Source of the DNA: Treponema sp.
Lineage (GTDB): Bacteria > Spirochaetota > Spirochaetia > Treponematales > Breznakiellaceae
Length of the DNA: 17,977 bases
Assembly: GCA_031275035.1 (NCBI GenBank)
Contig: JAISPH010000031.1
Coordinates: 1 to 17,977, forward strand
Direction: 5' to 3'
The position numbers and the translations under genes were made by a program. This document shows, piece after piece, positions 7,515 to 14,244 of the stretch (within the stretch, counting starts at the first letter, position 1; every line of letters starts with the position of its first letter). The notes beneath the pieces are model-generated. The model was not told the origin of the DNA, made no database searches, and was given only the letters and a program-made list of their open reading frames with translations.

Positions 7515-8539
7515 CGAAGTCCTCCGCCGCCGCGGGAAAACCGTTCCCCGGCGGAATACACGGCGCCCCCAGGGGACCCTCCGGTAATCCCGGCGGAAGC
7601 GGAAAGGGTCCTTTGTTTTTCGGCTTTTTCCAGGACGGATACAAAGTTCCTGATATCCTCCATAATACCGAGGATCGTCCCGCGATCGATGACGCCGCCG
7701 CTGAAACGGAGGGTGTCGCAGCGCCGGAAAAGATCCCGGAGAAAGCCGCCCGTACCGGACAGGGCCGTTTCCTCCTCCGGCGGAAACAGAGAAGACAGCC
7801 TCAGAAATTCTCCGGGAACCATGGCCCGGCAGTTCATCCCTGAAAAGCAGCTTAAAAAATTCCTAAACTCCAAAGATACCAGGGTCAGGGCCTCGCCTTC
7901 TCCGGTTTTATTCTTCCCCAGGGCAGAACGGACCCGCCGGAGTGTCCTCCACATATTCCGCAGCGCCCGCCGGCGCAGGCCGCGGGTCCGAAAATAATCC
8001 AGGTGATTTCTGTACCAGAACCCGCCAAAAACTGCCCCCAGGATGACGGCTATGACGGCAAAGACGGCGCCGTAAATGACCAGGACCGTACCGGGAACCG
8101 CCAACGGGGAGGCGGGGGGAGACAGAACCAGATCTTCATCGGATTCCAGTATGGACGTAACCCTTACCTCAAGCCCCGTAAAATTGCGGGAGGCGATTTC
8201 TACCGGAGGCAGGGGTATAAGCCCCGGCGCAAAGGCCTGAAAATCAATGAGCAGCCTGGCGTCCCCTCCCTGGCGGTCCAACTCCACCCGGGTAACGATC
8301 AGATCCTTTGCCTTGGGAAGATCTCCGGGCATGTCGAGGACAATATTCTTTCCCGGTGGGACGGCATCTTTCAACGGGCATACCAGCCGGCCCAGGTCTC
8401 CTACAAAGATGGTCTGGGGGATCATGTATGGCTCTGCGGGAGACCGGGACTCTGCCGGGACCGGCGGCTCCGAAACTTCCTGGGCGGCGGCGGAGACAAA
8501 AAGGCAGCTCAGACAGAAGAGGAGGAAGGACCGCCTCAT
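7511..8539 (-). CDS. Exported single-TM protein of the MoxR/Bat operon
   Basis: A 342-residue protein. Residues 1-19 form a signal peptide (MRRSFLLFCLSCLFVSAAA). Residues 20-148 are a beta-rich extracytoplasmic region, residues 149-174 a strong membrane helix, and residues 180-342 a basic helical cytoplasmic domain. The layout and position match the DUF4381-like or 'hypothetical' member between the DUF58 and vWA genes in MoxR operons, where Borrelia also has an unnamed gene. Sequence identity to a named family is not obvious to me. I start at ATG 8539: it begins the signal peptide and overlaps the DUF58 stop as ATGA, whereas the longer frame from 8623 adds a Gly/Arg-rich stretch inside the DUF58 gene. 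Confidence 0.75.
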   Translation of the reverse strand: MRRSFLLFCLSCLFVSAAAQEVSEPPVPAESRSPAEPYMIPQTIFVGDLGRLVCPLKDAVPPGKNIVLDMPGDLPKAKDLIVTRVELDRQGGDARLLIDFQAFAPGLIPLPPVEIASRNFTGLEVRVTSILESDEDLVLSPPASPLAVPGTVLVIYGAVFAVIAVILGAVFGGFWYRNHLDYFRTRGLRRRALRNMWRTLRRVRSALGKNKTGEGEALTLVSLEFRNFLSCFSGMNCRAMVPGEFLRLSSLFPPEEETALSGTGGFLRDLFRRCDTLRFSGGVIDRGTILGIMEDIRNFVSVLEKAEKQRTLSASAGITGGSPGGAVYSAGERFSRGGGGLR

Positions 8540-9411
8540 AGACGGCTCCGTCCGCCGAAGAAGCGCTTCAGGACCGCCGGCGCATCCGCGGCGGTGGAAA
8601 GTTCCGCCGCCGCAACGCCGCAACGGCGGCAGGCGGCCTTCCAGTAATTGGCCCGTTCCTCATGCCACTCGGCCCACGCCTTTTGAAAGGACGGGAAAGC
8701 TGCAGGAACGTGGAGGCGCAGCCCCGTTTCCGGGTCCTCCATGGCGATAAGCCCCGCGCCGGGGATTGCAAGATCCAGGGGGGAGGAGACCCGCAGGGCG
8801 ATCACATCGTGGCGGCGGGAAAGATCCCCCAGCTCCTCCTCCCAGTTAAGGCAGAGAAAATCCGAAATAACCGTTACCAGGCTCCGGCGCTTGAGCAGCC
8901 TCCCCGTCCCCCTGAGGGCCGCCCCAAGGCCGCTTCCCCTTCCCCGGGCCTCCCCCTGCAGGGCGGCGCTTATTACCGCCATAATATGGGCCCGTCCCTT
9001 CCGGGGTGAAAAGATCGTACCCAGCTCCCGATCAAAGAAAACCGCCCCCACCCGCTGGCCCGAACTTTCCGCGGAAAAGGCGATCAGGGCGGCGGCAAGT
9101 ACCCCCTGTTCGTAACGGCTCAAAGCTCCGCCGCCCCCGGTGTGCATGGAAGCGGAGCCGTCCAGTACAATGCAGACCGTCAATTCCCGCTCTTCCCGGT
9201 ACATCTTTACATAGGGAGTTCCAAAACGGGCGCTTACATTCCAGTCAATGGAGCGTACATCATCGCCAAGCTCATAATGCCTGACCTCATCAAACTCAAT
9301 ACCCTGGCCCTTAAAAACAGAACGGAAATCCCCCGAGAGCAGATCCTCCGCCAGCCCCGAAGCAATCAGGGGAAAGGTGGTAATTTTTTGCAGAAGTTCA
9401 TGCCTGTCCAT
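8536..9411 (-). CDS. DUF58 domain protein of the MoxR operon
   Basis: A 291-residue, apparently soluble protein. The DUF58 signature is nearly ideal: KGQGIEFDEVRHYELGDDVR, then IDWNVSARFGTPYVKMYREERELTV (residues 34-79). It is followed by a vWA-like LDGSASM with Asp 84, Ser 86 and Ser 88, so a MIDAS-type metal site may be kept. DUF58 proteins almost always follow a MoxR ATPase and are thought to be its partner or client. The gene starts 132 bp after the moxR stop, a long gap for this otherwise overlapping operon, and that gap is filled by two hairpins. The ribosome site is weak (GGGA a few nucleotides before ATG 9411). The next gene overlaps by 4 bp. Confidence 0.9.
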   Translation of the reverse strand: MDRHELLQKITTFPLIASGLAEDLLSGDFRSVFKGQGIEFDEVRHYELGDDVRSIDWNVSARFGTPYVKMYREERELTVCIVLDGSASMHTGGGGALSRYEQGVLAAALIAFSAESSGQRVGAVFFDRELGTIFSPRKGRAHIMAVISAALQGEARGRGSGLGAALRGTGRLLKRRSLVTVISDFLCLNWEEELGDLSRRHDVIALRVSSPLDLAIPGAGLIAMEDPETGLRLHVPAAFPSFQKAWAEWHEERANYWKAACRRCGVAAAELSTAADAPAVLKRFFGGRSRL

Positions 9412-9456
9412 GTTTTCCCATAACTTTGAACGGATTGGGGGTCCGAAACTTTTTAT

Positions 9457-9497
9457 GGGAACTTCCGGAAACCCGGCCGGGGCTTTCGGAGGTTCCC
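9457..9497 (-). promoter_or_regulatory. Long hairpin between moxR and the DUF58 gene
   Basis: Bases 9457-9474 pair with 9480-9497: 17 of 18 positions pair (two as G-T), with a 5-nt GGCCG loop. Neither strand has a T-run after the stem, so it is not an ordinary intrinsic terminator. In the moxR-DUF58 mRNA it would sit about 45 nt before the DUF58 start codon and could act in mRNA processing, in protection, or in differential expression of the ATPase versus downstream genes. Confidence 0.7.
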
Positions 9498-9503
9498 CTC
9501 TGT

Positions 9504-9529
9504 ATGGTCATGTCCTTTGGACAGACCAT
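9504..9529 (-). promoter_or_regulatory. Second hairpin just after the moxR stop
   Basis: ATGGTC (9504-9509) and TGTCC (9511-9515) pair with GGACA (9519-9523) and GACCAT (9524-9529): 11 bp with one bulged A and a TTT loop. It lies 14 nt past the moxR stop in transcript direction and stands in tandem with the larger 9457-9497 hairpin. No T-run follows. Confidence 0.6.
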
Positions 9530-9543
9530 CCGTGGATACGCCC

Positions 9544-10548
9544 CTAGGGTACCGGAACAAAGGCCAGAATCCTGGAGATAACCCCGTCCGGGTCCAGGCC
9601 GTCCGCCTCCGCCTCATAGGAAAGAACAATCCGGTGCCGCAAAACCGGAAGGGTTACTGCCTTTACATCCTCGGGGCTTACAAAGGAACGGCCCGCAAAG
9701 AGCGCGGCAATACGGCTGCAGCGGTGCAGGGCGATAGAAGCCCGGGGCGAAGCGCCGAAGGAAATGTACCGGTAAACCCCCTCTTTTACGGCGGCGTCCC
9801 CGGAGACGGGCCTGGTGGCGGCCGCCACCGAAACAATGTACCGGGTGATCCGCTCGTCGATCCTCACCGCATCCGCAGCGGCCCGGAGTTCCCCCAGGGT
9901 CTCTGCGGGCAGAACCGTCCCCAGGGGCCTGAGGGCCTGCCGTCCCCTGGAAATAGGGGCGGAAAAGTCCAGGACCCGGATCTCCTCCTCGTGGCTGGGA
10001 TAACGGATCAGCAGTTTGAGGAGAAAGCGATCCAGCTCCGCCTCGGGCAGCGCATAGGTTCCCTCATGTTCAATCGGGTTCTGGGTGGCCAGCACAAAAA
10101 AAGGCTCCGGCAGGGAATAGCTTTTTTCGCCGATGGTAACCTGCCGTTCTTCCATGGCCTCAAGCAGGGCGGACTGGACCTTGGCCGGCGCACGGTTGAT
10201 CTCATCCGCCAGGATCACATTGGCGAACACCGGTCCCCGGCGTACCGAAAAGGTCCCCGAAGATTGTTCCCAGATCAGGGTTCCGGTAAGATCCGCCGGA
10301 AGCAGATCCGGGGTAAACTGAATCCGCTTAAACGCCAGTCCCGTAATGTCCGCCAGGCTCTTTATGGCCAGGGTCTTCGCCAGTCCCGGCACCCCTTCCA
10401 GCAGCACATGGCCGCCGGCGATAAGGGCCATAAGGAGGCCGTCTATCATCTCTCCCTGACCGACAATGCGTTTGGCCAGTTCCTGCCGGGCGGCATTTAA
10501 AAACCCAAGGCATCTGCCCAGGCGGGTATCCCCACTGTTTTCACCCAT
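9544..10548 (-). CDS. MoxR-family AAA+ ATPase
   Basis: A 334-residue cytoplasmic AAA+ ATPase of the MoxR class, thought to act as a chaperone that assembles or activates vWA-domain partners, here the DUF58 and Bat proteins. Motifs: Walker A EGVPGLAKT (residues 51-59), Walker B VILADEINRAP with Asp 115 and Glu 116, the MoxR-typical KVQSALLEAMEERQVT, sensor 1 ATQNP (154-158), and the PEAELDRF arginine region (168-175). All ATPase residues look intact. It is first in the leftward operon. ATG 10548 has no Shine-Dalgarno, but a TAGAAT -10 sits 6 nt before it, so the mRNA may be leaderless. The transcript diverges from the aminotransferase gene, with 101 bp between the two starts. Confidence 0.95.
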   Translation of the reverse strand: MGENSGDTRLGRCLGFLNAARQELAKRIVGQGEMIDGLLMALIAGGHVLLEGVPGLAKTLAIKSLADITGLAFKRIQFTPDLLPADLTGTLIWEQSSGTFSVRRGPVFANVILADEINRAPAKVQSALLEAMEERQVTIGEKSYSLPEPFFVLATQNPIEHEGTYALPEAELDRFLLKLLIRYPSHEEEIRVLDFSAPISRGRQALRPLGTVLPAETLGELRAAADAVRIDERITRYIVSVAAATRPVSGDAAVKEGVYRYISFGASPRASIALHRCSRIAALFAGRSFVSPEDVKAVTLPVLRHRIVLSYEAEADGLDPDGVISRILAFVPVP

Positions 10549-10554
10549 GACTTT

Positions 10555-10584
10555 ATTCTAACCCCGAAGGGGGACGGATAGCAA
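10555..10584 (-). promoter_or_regulatory. Probable promoter of the moxR-bat operon
   Basis: On the reverse strand TTGCTA (10579-10584) and TAGAAT (10555-10560) are 18 bp apart, and the -10 ends 6 nt before the moxR ATG. Each hexamer keeps the key consensus bases. The spacer contains a small palindrome, CCCC-GAA-GGGG (10562-10572), which could be an operator. Confidence 0.55.
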
Positions 10585-10615
10585 TATTTCAGTCCGAAGG
10601 CGGAATCCCATGGCA

Positions 10616-10646
10616 TTGACACAGGGGCCTATTCTCATGACATAGT
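10616..10646 (+). promoter_or_regulatory. Possible promoter of the aminotransferase gene
   Basis: A perfect TTGACA (10616-10621) stands 19 bp before CATAGT (10641-10646), a weak -10; ACATAG at 18 bp is an alternative. The start codons ATGATG follow within 3-6 nt, with no Shine-Dalgarno between. Confidence 0.5.
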
Positions 10647-10649
10647 GGC

Positions 10650-11963
10650 ATGATGAACAGTCCTGCAAGTGAACTCAACCTTGTGCTTGAAGGAACCGTC
10701 GCGGGGCGGCTCCTGTCCCAGCTGGGCCGGCGTCTGTACTTTCCCAATGGTATCATTGCCCAATCTGCAGAAGCAAAAAAAGCCGCCCATAAAGCCAATG
10801 CCACCATAGGCATGGCCTATAGCGGCGGCCAGCCGATGATTCTCTCCGCCATTGCCGAAAGCATGCCTTCCCTCGGAGCGGAGGCGGCCGTGGCCTACGC
10901 TCCGACCGCAGGGCTGGAACAGGCCCGGGAAGCCTGGAAGGATCTGGTCCTTCAGAAAAACCCTTCCGTCAATACCGGCCACATTTCTCTGCCCGTGGTG
11001 ATTCCGGGCCTTACCGCCGGGCTTTCCTATACGGCGGATCTCTTCCTTGAAGCGGGAAAGACCATCCTGACCAGCGATCCCTGCTGGGACAATTACGGGC
11101 TGATCTTCGCCGGACGCCGGGAGGCGGATCTGCGGGGGATTCCCTTCTTCGGCAACGGCTCCCCCCGGGGGACCATTACCCCCGGCCTGGATATGGAAAC
11201 CATAATCCGGGCCGTCGGGGAAAGCGCCAAAACCGGAACGGTCAGGCTTATCCTCAACTTCCCCAACAATCCCTCGGGCTATTCCCCCACCTGTTCCGAA
11301 ACGGACGCGCTGGTACAATGTATCCGGGAGGCCGCCGAGGGAGGGGCGGACGTACTGATAATCTGCGACGACGCCTACTTTGGCCTTTTTTATGAGGATG
11401 AGATCAACAAGGAATCCCTCTTTGGCCGTTTTGCATCCCTCCATGAACGGATTTTGGCCATAAAGATCGACGGCCATATAAAGGAAGATTACGGCTGGGG
11501 GCTCAGGATGGGATTTCTTACCTTCGGTTCCCTGGGCCTGGGGCCGGAACACCACGAAGCCCTGGTCAAAAAGATGATGGGGGCGATCCGTTCCTCCGTT
11601 TCATGCGCCAATACCCCGGCCCAGCACTTTATGCTCAAGGCCATGGAGGACCCCCGGACCGGGGTGGAGAAGGACCGGTACTACGAAATACTCCGCCGCC
11701 GCTACCGGACGGTCAAAGACTTTATCGAAAAAAACCCCGAACATCCCCGGCTCAAGCCTCTTCCCTTCAACTCGGGCTACTTTATGAGTTTCCGCTGCGT
11801 GGGCATCGACGCCGAAGCGCTCCGGCGGGAGCTCCTGTCCAAAGAGGGAATAGGCGTCATAGCCTTGAGTGCGGACTACCTGAGGATAGCTTTTGCCGGC
11901 ATGGAAGAGGAGCAGATCCCCGGAGTTTACCGGATCATTTACGATACGGCGTCGAAGTTATAG
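10650..11963 (+). CDS. Fold-type I PLP-dependent aminotransferase
   Basis: A 437-residue aminotransferase class I/II protein that would move an amino group between an amino acid and a 2-oxo acid using pyridoxal phosphate. Visible PLP-site residues: Asn 207 in LNFPNNPSGY, Asp 240 and Tyr 243 in ICDDAYFGLFY, and Lys 278 in IKEDYGWGLRMGF, spaced eight residues before Arg 286 as in the SK...G.R.G motif. The usual serine before the lysine is replaced (HIK). The C-terminal FNSGYFMSF stretch is like aspartate/aromatic aminotransferases. Amino-acid specificity cannot be read. It is monocistronic, divergent from moxR and convergent with the next gene 16 bp away. ATG 10650 or 10653 may start a leaderless mRNA. 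Confidence 0.88.
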   Translation: MMNSPASELNLVLEGTVAGRLLSQLGRRLYFPNGIIAQSAEAKKAAHKANATIGMAYSGGQPMILSAIAESMPSLGAEAAVAYAPTAGLEQAREAWKDLVLQKNPSVNTGHISLPVVIPGLTAGLSYTADLFLEAGKTILTSDPCWDNYGLIFAGRREADLRGIPFFGNGSPRGTITPGLDMETIIRAVGESAKTGTVRLILNFPNNPSGYSPTCSETDALVQCIREAAEGGADVLIICDDAYFGLFYEDEINKESLFGRFASLHERILAIKIDGHIKEDYGWGLRMGFLTFGSLGLGPEHHEALVKKMMGAIRSSVSCANTPAQHFMLKAMEDPRTGVEKDRYYEILRRRYRTVKDFIEKNPEHPRLKPLPFNSGYFMSFRCVGIDAEALRRELLSKEGIGVIALSADYLRIAFAGMEEEQIPGVYRIIYDTASKL

Positions 11964-11979
11964 AACCGCCGCCGGAATA

Positions 11980-12465
11980 TTATCCGCCTATAAGCTGGCG
12001 GCCCACATCCTTTAGTTCCGGCATCTGGACATAAAGGGGCATGTGTCCCTTTGCGTCCATTTTGTCCATTTCCACCAATTTAACGTACAACTCGTTGATG
12101 AGGTCCGCAAAAACCTGTAAATTTGAAGCAAAATTGTTGATGGCCATGTCCCGAAGCACCTTGTTGGGACCGGTAACGGCGGGAATACTGGAACGGCTCC
12201 GCAGGCCCGGCACCAGATCCCGGCGGACCACCGAGACAAAACGGGCGCAGGCGGCTATCTGGCGGTATAATTCATCCAGGTGAAAACCCTGATAGCGGAA
12301 TTGTTCGACCTTTTCCGCAAGGATATCGATTAAATCCCAGGTTGCCTTATCCAGAGGCATTTGTAGCAGCGCCGGCCGTATATACTGGTTATAAATATTC
12401 GTCCGGTAATGCTCGCTGATCTGCTCTATTAACCTGACAATATGGGCGTCCCGTATTGGCTGCAT
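11980..12465 (-). CDS. Unrecognised helical protein
   Basis: A 161-residue protein I cannot assign. It is predicted soluble, almost entirely helical, with no signal peptide, membrane segment or metal motif. Aromatic and charged residues are spread evenly, as in a real protein (ISEHYRTNIYNQYIRPALL near the start, LQVFADLINELYVKLVEMDKMD near the end). Codon use is like its neighbours. Its own promoter (TTGTAA, 17 bp, TATTAT) lies directly upstream, and ATG 12465 comes 6 nt after the -10. A GGAGG occurs about 14 nt before the ATG, but inside the promoter spacer, so it would not be transcribed. The gene converges with the aminotransferase and diverges from the next small gene. Probably a spirochaete-lineage conserved protein. 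Confidence 0.7.
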   Translation of the reverse strand: MQPIRDAHIVRLIEQISEHYRTNIYNQYIRPALLQMPLDKATWDLIDILAEKVEQFRYQGFHLDELYRQIAACARFVSVVRRDLVPGLRSRSSIPAVTGPNKVLRDMAINNFASNLQVFADLINELYVKLVEMDKMDAKGHMPLYVQMPELKDVGRQLIGG

Positions 12466-12471
12466 TATTCT

Positions 12472-12500
12472 ATAATACTCCTCCCGAAACCGATTTACAA
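12472..12500 (-). promoter_or_regulatory. Promoter of the leftward unrecognised gene
   Basis: On the reverse strand TTGTAA (12495-12500), a 17-bp spacer and TATTAT (12472-12477) precede ATG 12465 by 6 nt. The geometry implies transcription starting at or next to the start codon. Confidence 0.6.
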
Positions 12501-12573
12501 GCTCCCGAAAAGAAAATCACGCTAAAATTTTCCCCGTCGATTCCGATACTGTAATTAGAGAAGGAGCGCTACC

Positions 12574-12966
12574 ATGACCCATGGGATTATGTCGGTAACC
12601 GCTTTTCCCAGTGTTGGATACGCAATCAGCGCCTCCCTGGGGGGCAGAATGTCCCTGCCCGTGGCTCCTTCCAGCCTTATCTATTCCCATTTTGAACATG
12701 TTTCCGGCGTTCCCGCCCCCGATGGCAGCCGGGGGGTTACCATCAACAAGCTGAAAATCCTGAATGTGCTTATTGAACAGCTGGGACAGATCAAAAAACA
12801 GCCCCAGAACGCCGGATCTGCGGGCCCCCTCTCCGATGAACGGATAGACGCCCTCATCGAACAGTACGAGAGCCAGATACGCTCCGCCCGGGCCGCCAGC
12901 GCCGCCATGCCCTATAAGCCCCGGCCCGCCGCCCCCCTGGGCGCTGTGTTCAGCCTGGTAGCCTGA
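12574..12966 (+). CDS. Unrecognised small protein
   Basis: A 130-residue protein with no family I recognise. The N-terminal 30 residues are Ala/Gly/Ser-rich and mildly hydrophobic but lack a clear signal peptide. The middle (about 57-77) is an amphipathic helix (INKLKILNVLIEQLGQIKK), followed by a Gly/Ala break and a second charged helix (DERIDALIEQYESQIR, about 88-103). The C-terminus is Pro/Ala-rich. AAGGAG lies about 9 nt before ATG 12574, a strong ribosome site, so the start is firm. A weak TGTAAT -10 is visible at 12550-12555. It is divergent from the leftward unrecognised gene by 108 bp and followed by the repeat-bearing 513-bp gap. Helix-loop-helix shape could suit a small oligomer, but that is inference. 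Confidence 0.65.
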   Translation: MTHGIMSVTAFPSVGYAISASLGGRMSLPVAPSSLIYSHFEHVSGVPAPDGSRGVTINKLKILNVLIEQLGQIKKQPQNAGSAGPLSDERIDALIEQYESQIRSARAASAAMPYKPRPAAPLGAVFSLVA

Positions 12967-13123
12967 AGGTACGCCAGCCGGCCCGTAAACGCAAAATCCG
13001 GCCCATTGCATGCAGAAAGAAAAGAGAGGGCTTACCCTGCCCATCTTTGTTTGTGAAATTCCTGTGGGCGGACCAAAGATCCGGCGTCGTTTTACCGGCG
13101 CCGGACGCCTCGTTTGCGCCGAT

Positions 13124-13271
13124 GCATATAGACGCTATTCGCCTAACCGGCCCTTTCTTGGCATATATACGCAGTTCGTCTAATCGGCCCTTTCCCGGTG
13201 TATATACGCAGTTCGCATATATCGACCCCTACCTGCATATAGACGCAATTCGCATATATCACCGCCCTCAG
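13124..13271. repeat. Tandem array, four 37-bp units with palindromic core
   Basis: Units start at 13124, 13161, 13198 and 13235, exactly 37 bp apart. Each has a core of about 26 bp reading GCATATANACGCANTTCG followed by CATATATC or a decayed version, then about 11 bp of C-rich linker. The core is an imperfect palindrome: in unit 4, ATATAGACG faces CGCATATAT around CAATT, with 7 of 9 arm positions symmetric. Units 1 and 2 share the linker CGGCCCTTTC, and units 3 and 4 keep the full right arm. A period of 37 is not a multiple of three, so this is not a coding repeat. It may be a protein-binding array or a decayed repeat family. Confidence 0.85.
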
Positions 13272-13293
13272 CGATATGTATTGCGTATATATC
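13272..13293. repeat. Diverged fifth repeat, probably inverted
   Basis: GATATGTATTGCGTATATATC resembles the reverse complement of the 37-bp unit core with about three bases lost. It directly abuts the fourth unit. Because the core is palindromic, orientation is uncertain. Confidence 0.5.
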
Positions 13294-13353
13294 TCCGCCG
13301 CCCCCGTCCCGCCGCCAAACCCGCCCCCCTCCATGCCGGATTGTGCCCGCAGG

Positions 13354-13379
13354 GCGGCGGCAAGGACGCCGCTGTTTTT
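13354..13379 (+). terminator. Possible weak intrinsic terminator
   Basis: GCGGCG (13354-13359) pairs with CGCCGC (13367-13372) around a 7-nt loop, followed by TGTTTTT. It lies almost 390 bp past the nearest rightward gene, so its role is doubtful. Confidence 0.35.
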
Positions 13380-13399
13380 AGGTCATAATCCGCCCCCCG

Positions 13400-13436
13400 G
13401 CATATAGACGTAGTTCGTATATATCGCCGCCCCGCC
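13400..13436. repeat. Distant sixth copy of the 37-bp repeat
   Basis: GCATATAGACGTAGTTCG, then TATATATC and a C-rich tail, matches the array consensus over the whole core. It is 165 bp from unit 4, out of register with the 37-bp period, and about 45 bp from the ecfT stop. Its separation shows that the unit can occur alone. Confidence 0.75.
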
Positions 13437-13479
13437 GCAGACGGAGCGCAGACTCCCGCCTGCCGGTCACCTGTTCCGG

Positions 13480-14244
13480 CTACAGTTCCAGTCCCCGCGC
13501 TTCCAGGGCCGCCGCCGTTTCCGCCGCGGCCTCGATCATCGTCTCGACCGCCAGGGGTATGAGCAACAAAAGCATTGCCGGGCCCCGCTTTCCCATCCGG
13601 GCCTTATAGGCAAGGCCGGCGTTTTCCCAGATCAAAAAAAACCGGGGCAGAAAACCCATCATCAGGGCGATCCCCAGGCTGAGCCGGGGATATTCCAGCC
13701 GCCGGACCAGACTGAGGGCCGGAGGTCTGCCGCTTTTTTTCAGCATAACGATGAGGGGTTTCAGGATCGCCCCTTCCCCCCGGCCAAGGGAATCCCGAAT
13801 CTCCACCATGGTGGTAACCGAAAAGAGAAGCCCCCCGGCGGCGAAAGAGACGAGGACGCCCCCGGCAAAACGGAGGCTCTCCATAAAACCGGCGCCGCTG
13901 AAAAAAACCCCCGGCGGCGTCCTCCCGGTAAAGAGTCCTCCCAGGAGTTCCCCCGCCGGTCCGGCATGGGCCGGAAATTGTACCGTTCTGATGATTCCCG
14001 TAAAGATCAACAGCGCCGCCAGGGGCCGGCTCCCCCGGAGCAGCTCCCAGGGCCGTCGTCCTGCGGCAACGGCCCCGGCGCTTACCGCCAAAGCCGCCGC
14101 CCCCAGGGCGGGGGGGCCAAAGAAGAAACAGCCTGCGGAGATGACGAGGAGCAGAACCAGTTTAAGCCCCGCCGGAAGACGGTGGAGGCAGCTTGCGCCG
14201 GAATGGTACTGCCAGGGAAGGGACCGGAATTTCAGTCGAGCCAT
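13480..14244 (-). CDS. ecfT: ECF transporter transmembrane coupling protein, biotin system
   Basis: A 254-residue integral membrane protein that couples ATP hydrolysis by EcfA to the substrate-binding subunit BioY (also called BioN in dedicated biotin systems). Several hydrophobic helices are visible at about 25-60, 73-85, 118-145, 190-208 and 222-238. The C-terminus carries ALEARG (246-251), the Ala-Arg-Gly coupling motif, and YKARMGKRG around 212-220 may be the second coupling region. Length fits EcfT. It is last in the birA operon and overlaps the ecfA end by 13 bp. No clear terminator follows; the nearest structure is the repeat region. Whether it is biotin-specific or shared with other S components cannot be decided, though its place in this operon favours biotin. 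Confidence 0.88.
   Translation of the reverse strand: MARLKFRSLPWQYHSGASCLHRLPAGLKLVLLLVISAGCFFFGPPALGAAALAVSAGAVAAGRRPWELLRGSRPLAALLIFTGIIRTVQFPAHAGPAGELLGGLFTGRTPPGVFFSGAGFMESLRFAGGVLVSFAAGGLLFSVTTMVEIRDSLGRGEGAILKPLIVMLKKSGRPPALSLVRRLEYPRLSLGIALMMGFLPRFFLIWENAGLAYKARMGKRGPAMLLLLIPLAVETMIEAAAETAAALEARGLEL

Larger units (their letters stand above)
12967..13479. other. Gene-free region carrying palindromic repeats
   Basis: No credible gene is seen in these 513 bp between two convergent genes. The open frame at 13047-13388 crosses the repeats, changes phase at each one and has no ribosome site. Contents are a GC-rich inverted repeat TCCGGCG/CGCCGGA (13079-13105), four tandem 37-bp repeats (13124-13271), a diverged fifth (13272-13293), a weak terminator (13354-13379) and a distant sixth repeat (13400-13436). 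A/T-rich repeat cores stand out sharply against the GC-rich surroundings. Confidence 0.7.

Noticed and set aside
8540..8623. Longer start for the TM protein at 8623
   Set aside because: It would place a Gly/Arg-rich tail before the signal peptide; ATG 8539 overlaps the DUF58 stop as ATGA.
9457..9529. Intrinsic terminator after moxR
   Set aside because: Strong stems but no T-run follows in either direction.
9517..10500. 327-codon frame opposite moxR
   Set aside because: Antisense shadow of a GC-rich gene; Gly/Pro/Arg/Gln-rich with no motif, while moxR is complete on the other strand.
13047..13388. 113-codon open frame over the repeats
   Set aside because: No ribosome site; the 37-bp period changes the reading phase at each unit, giving no protein-like pattern; GC-rich DNA yields such frames by chance.
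13124..13436. CRISPR array
   Set aside because: Linkers between cores are only about 11 bp and similar to each other, repeats are degenerate, and no cas gene is present.
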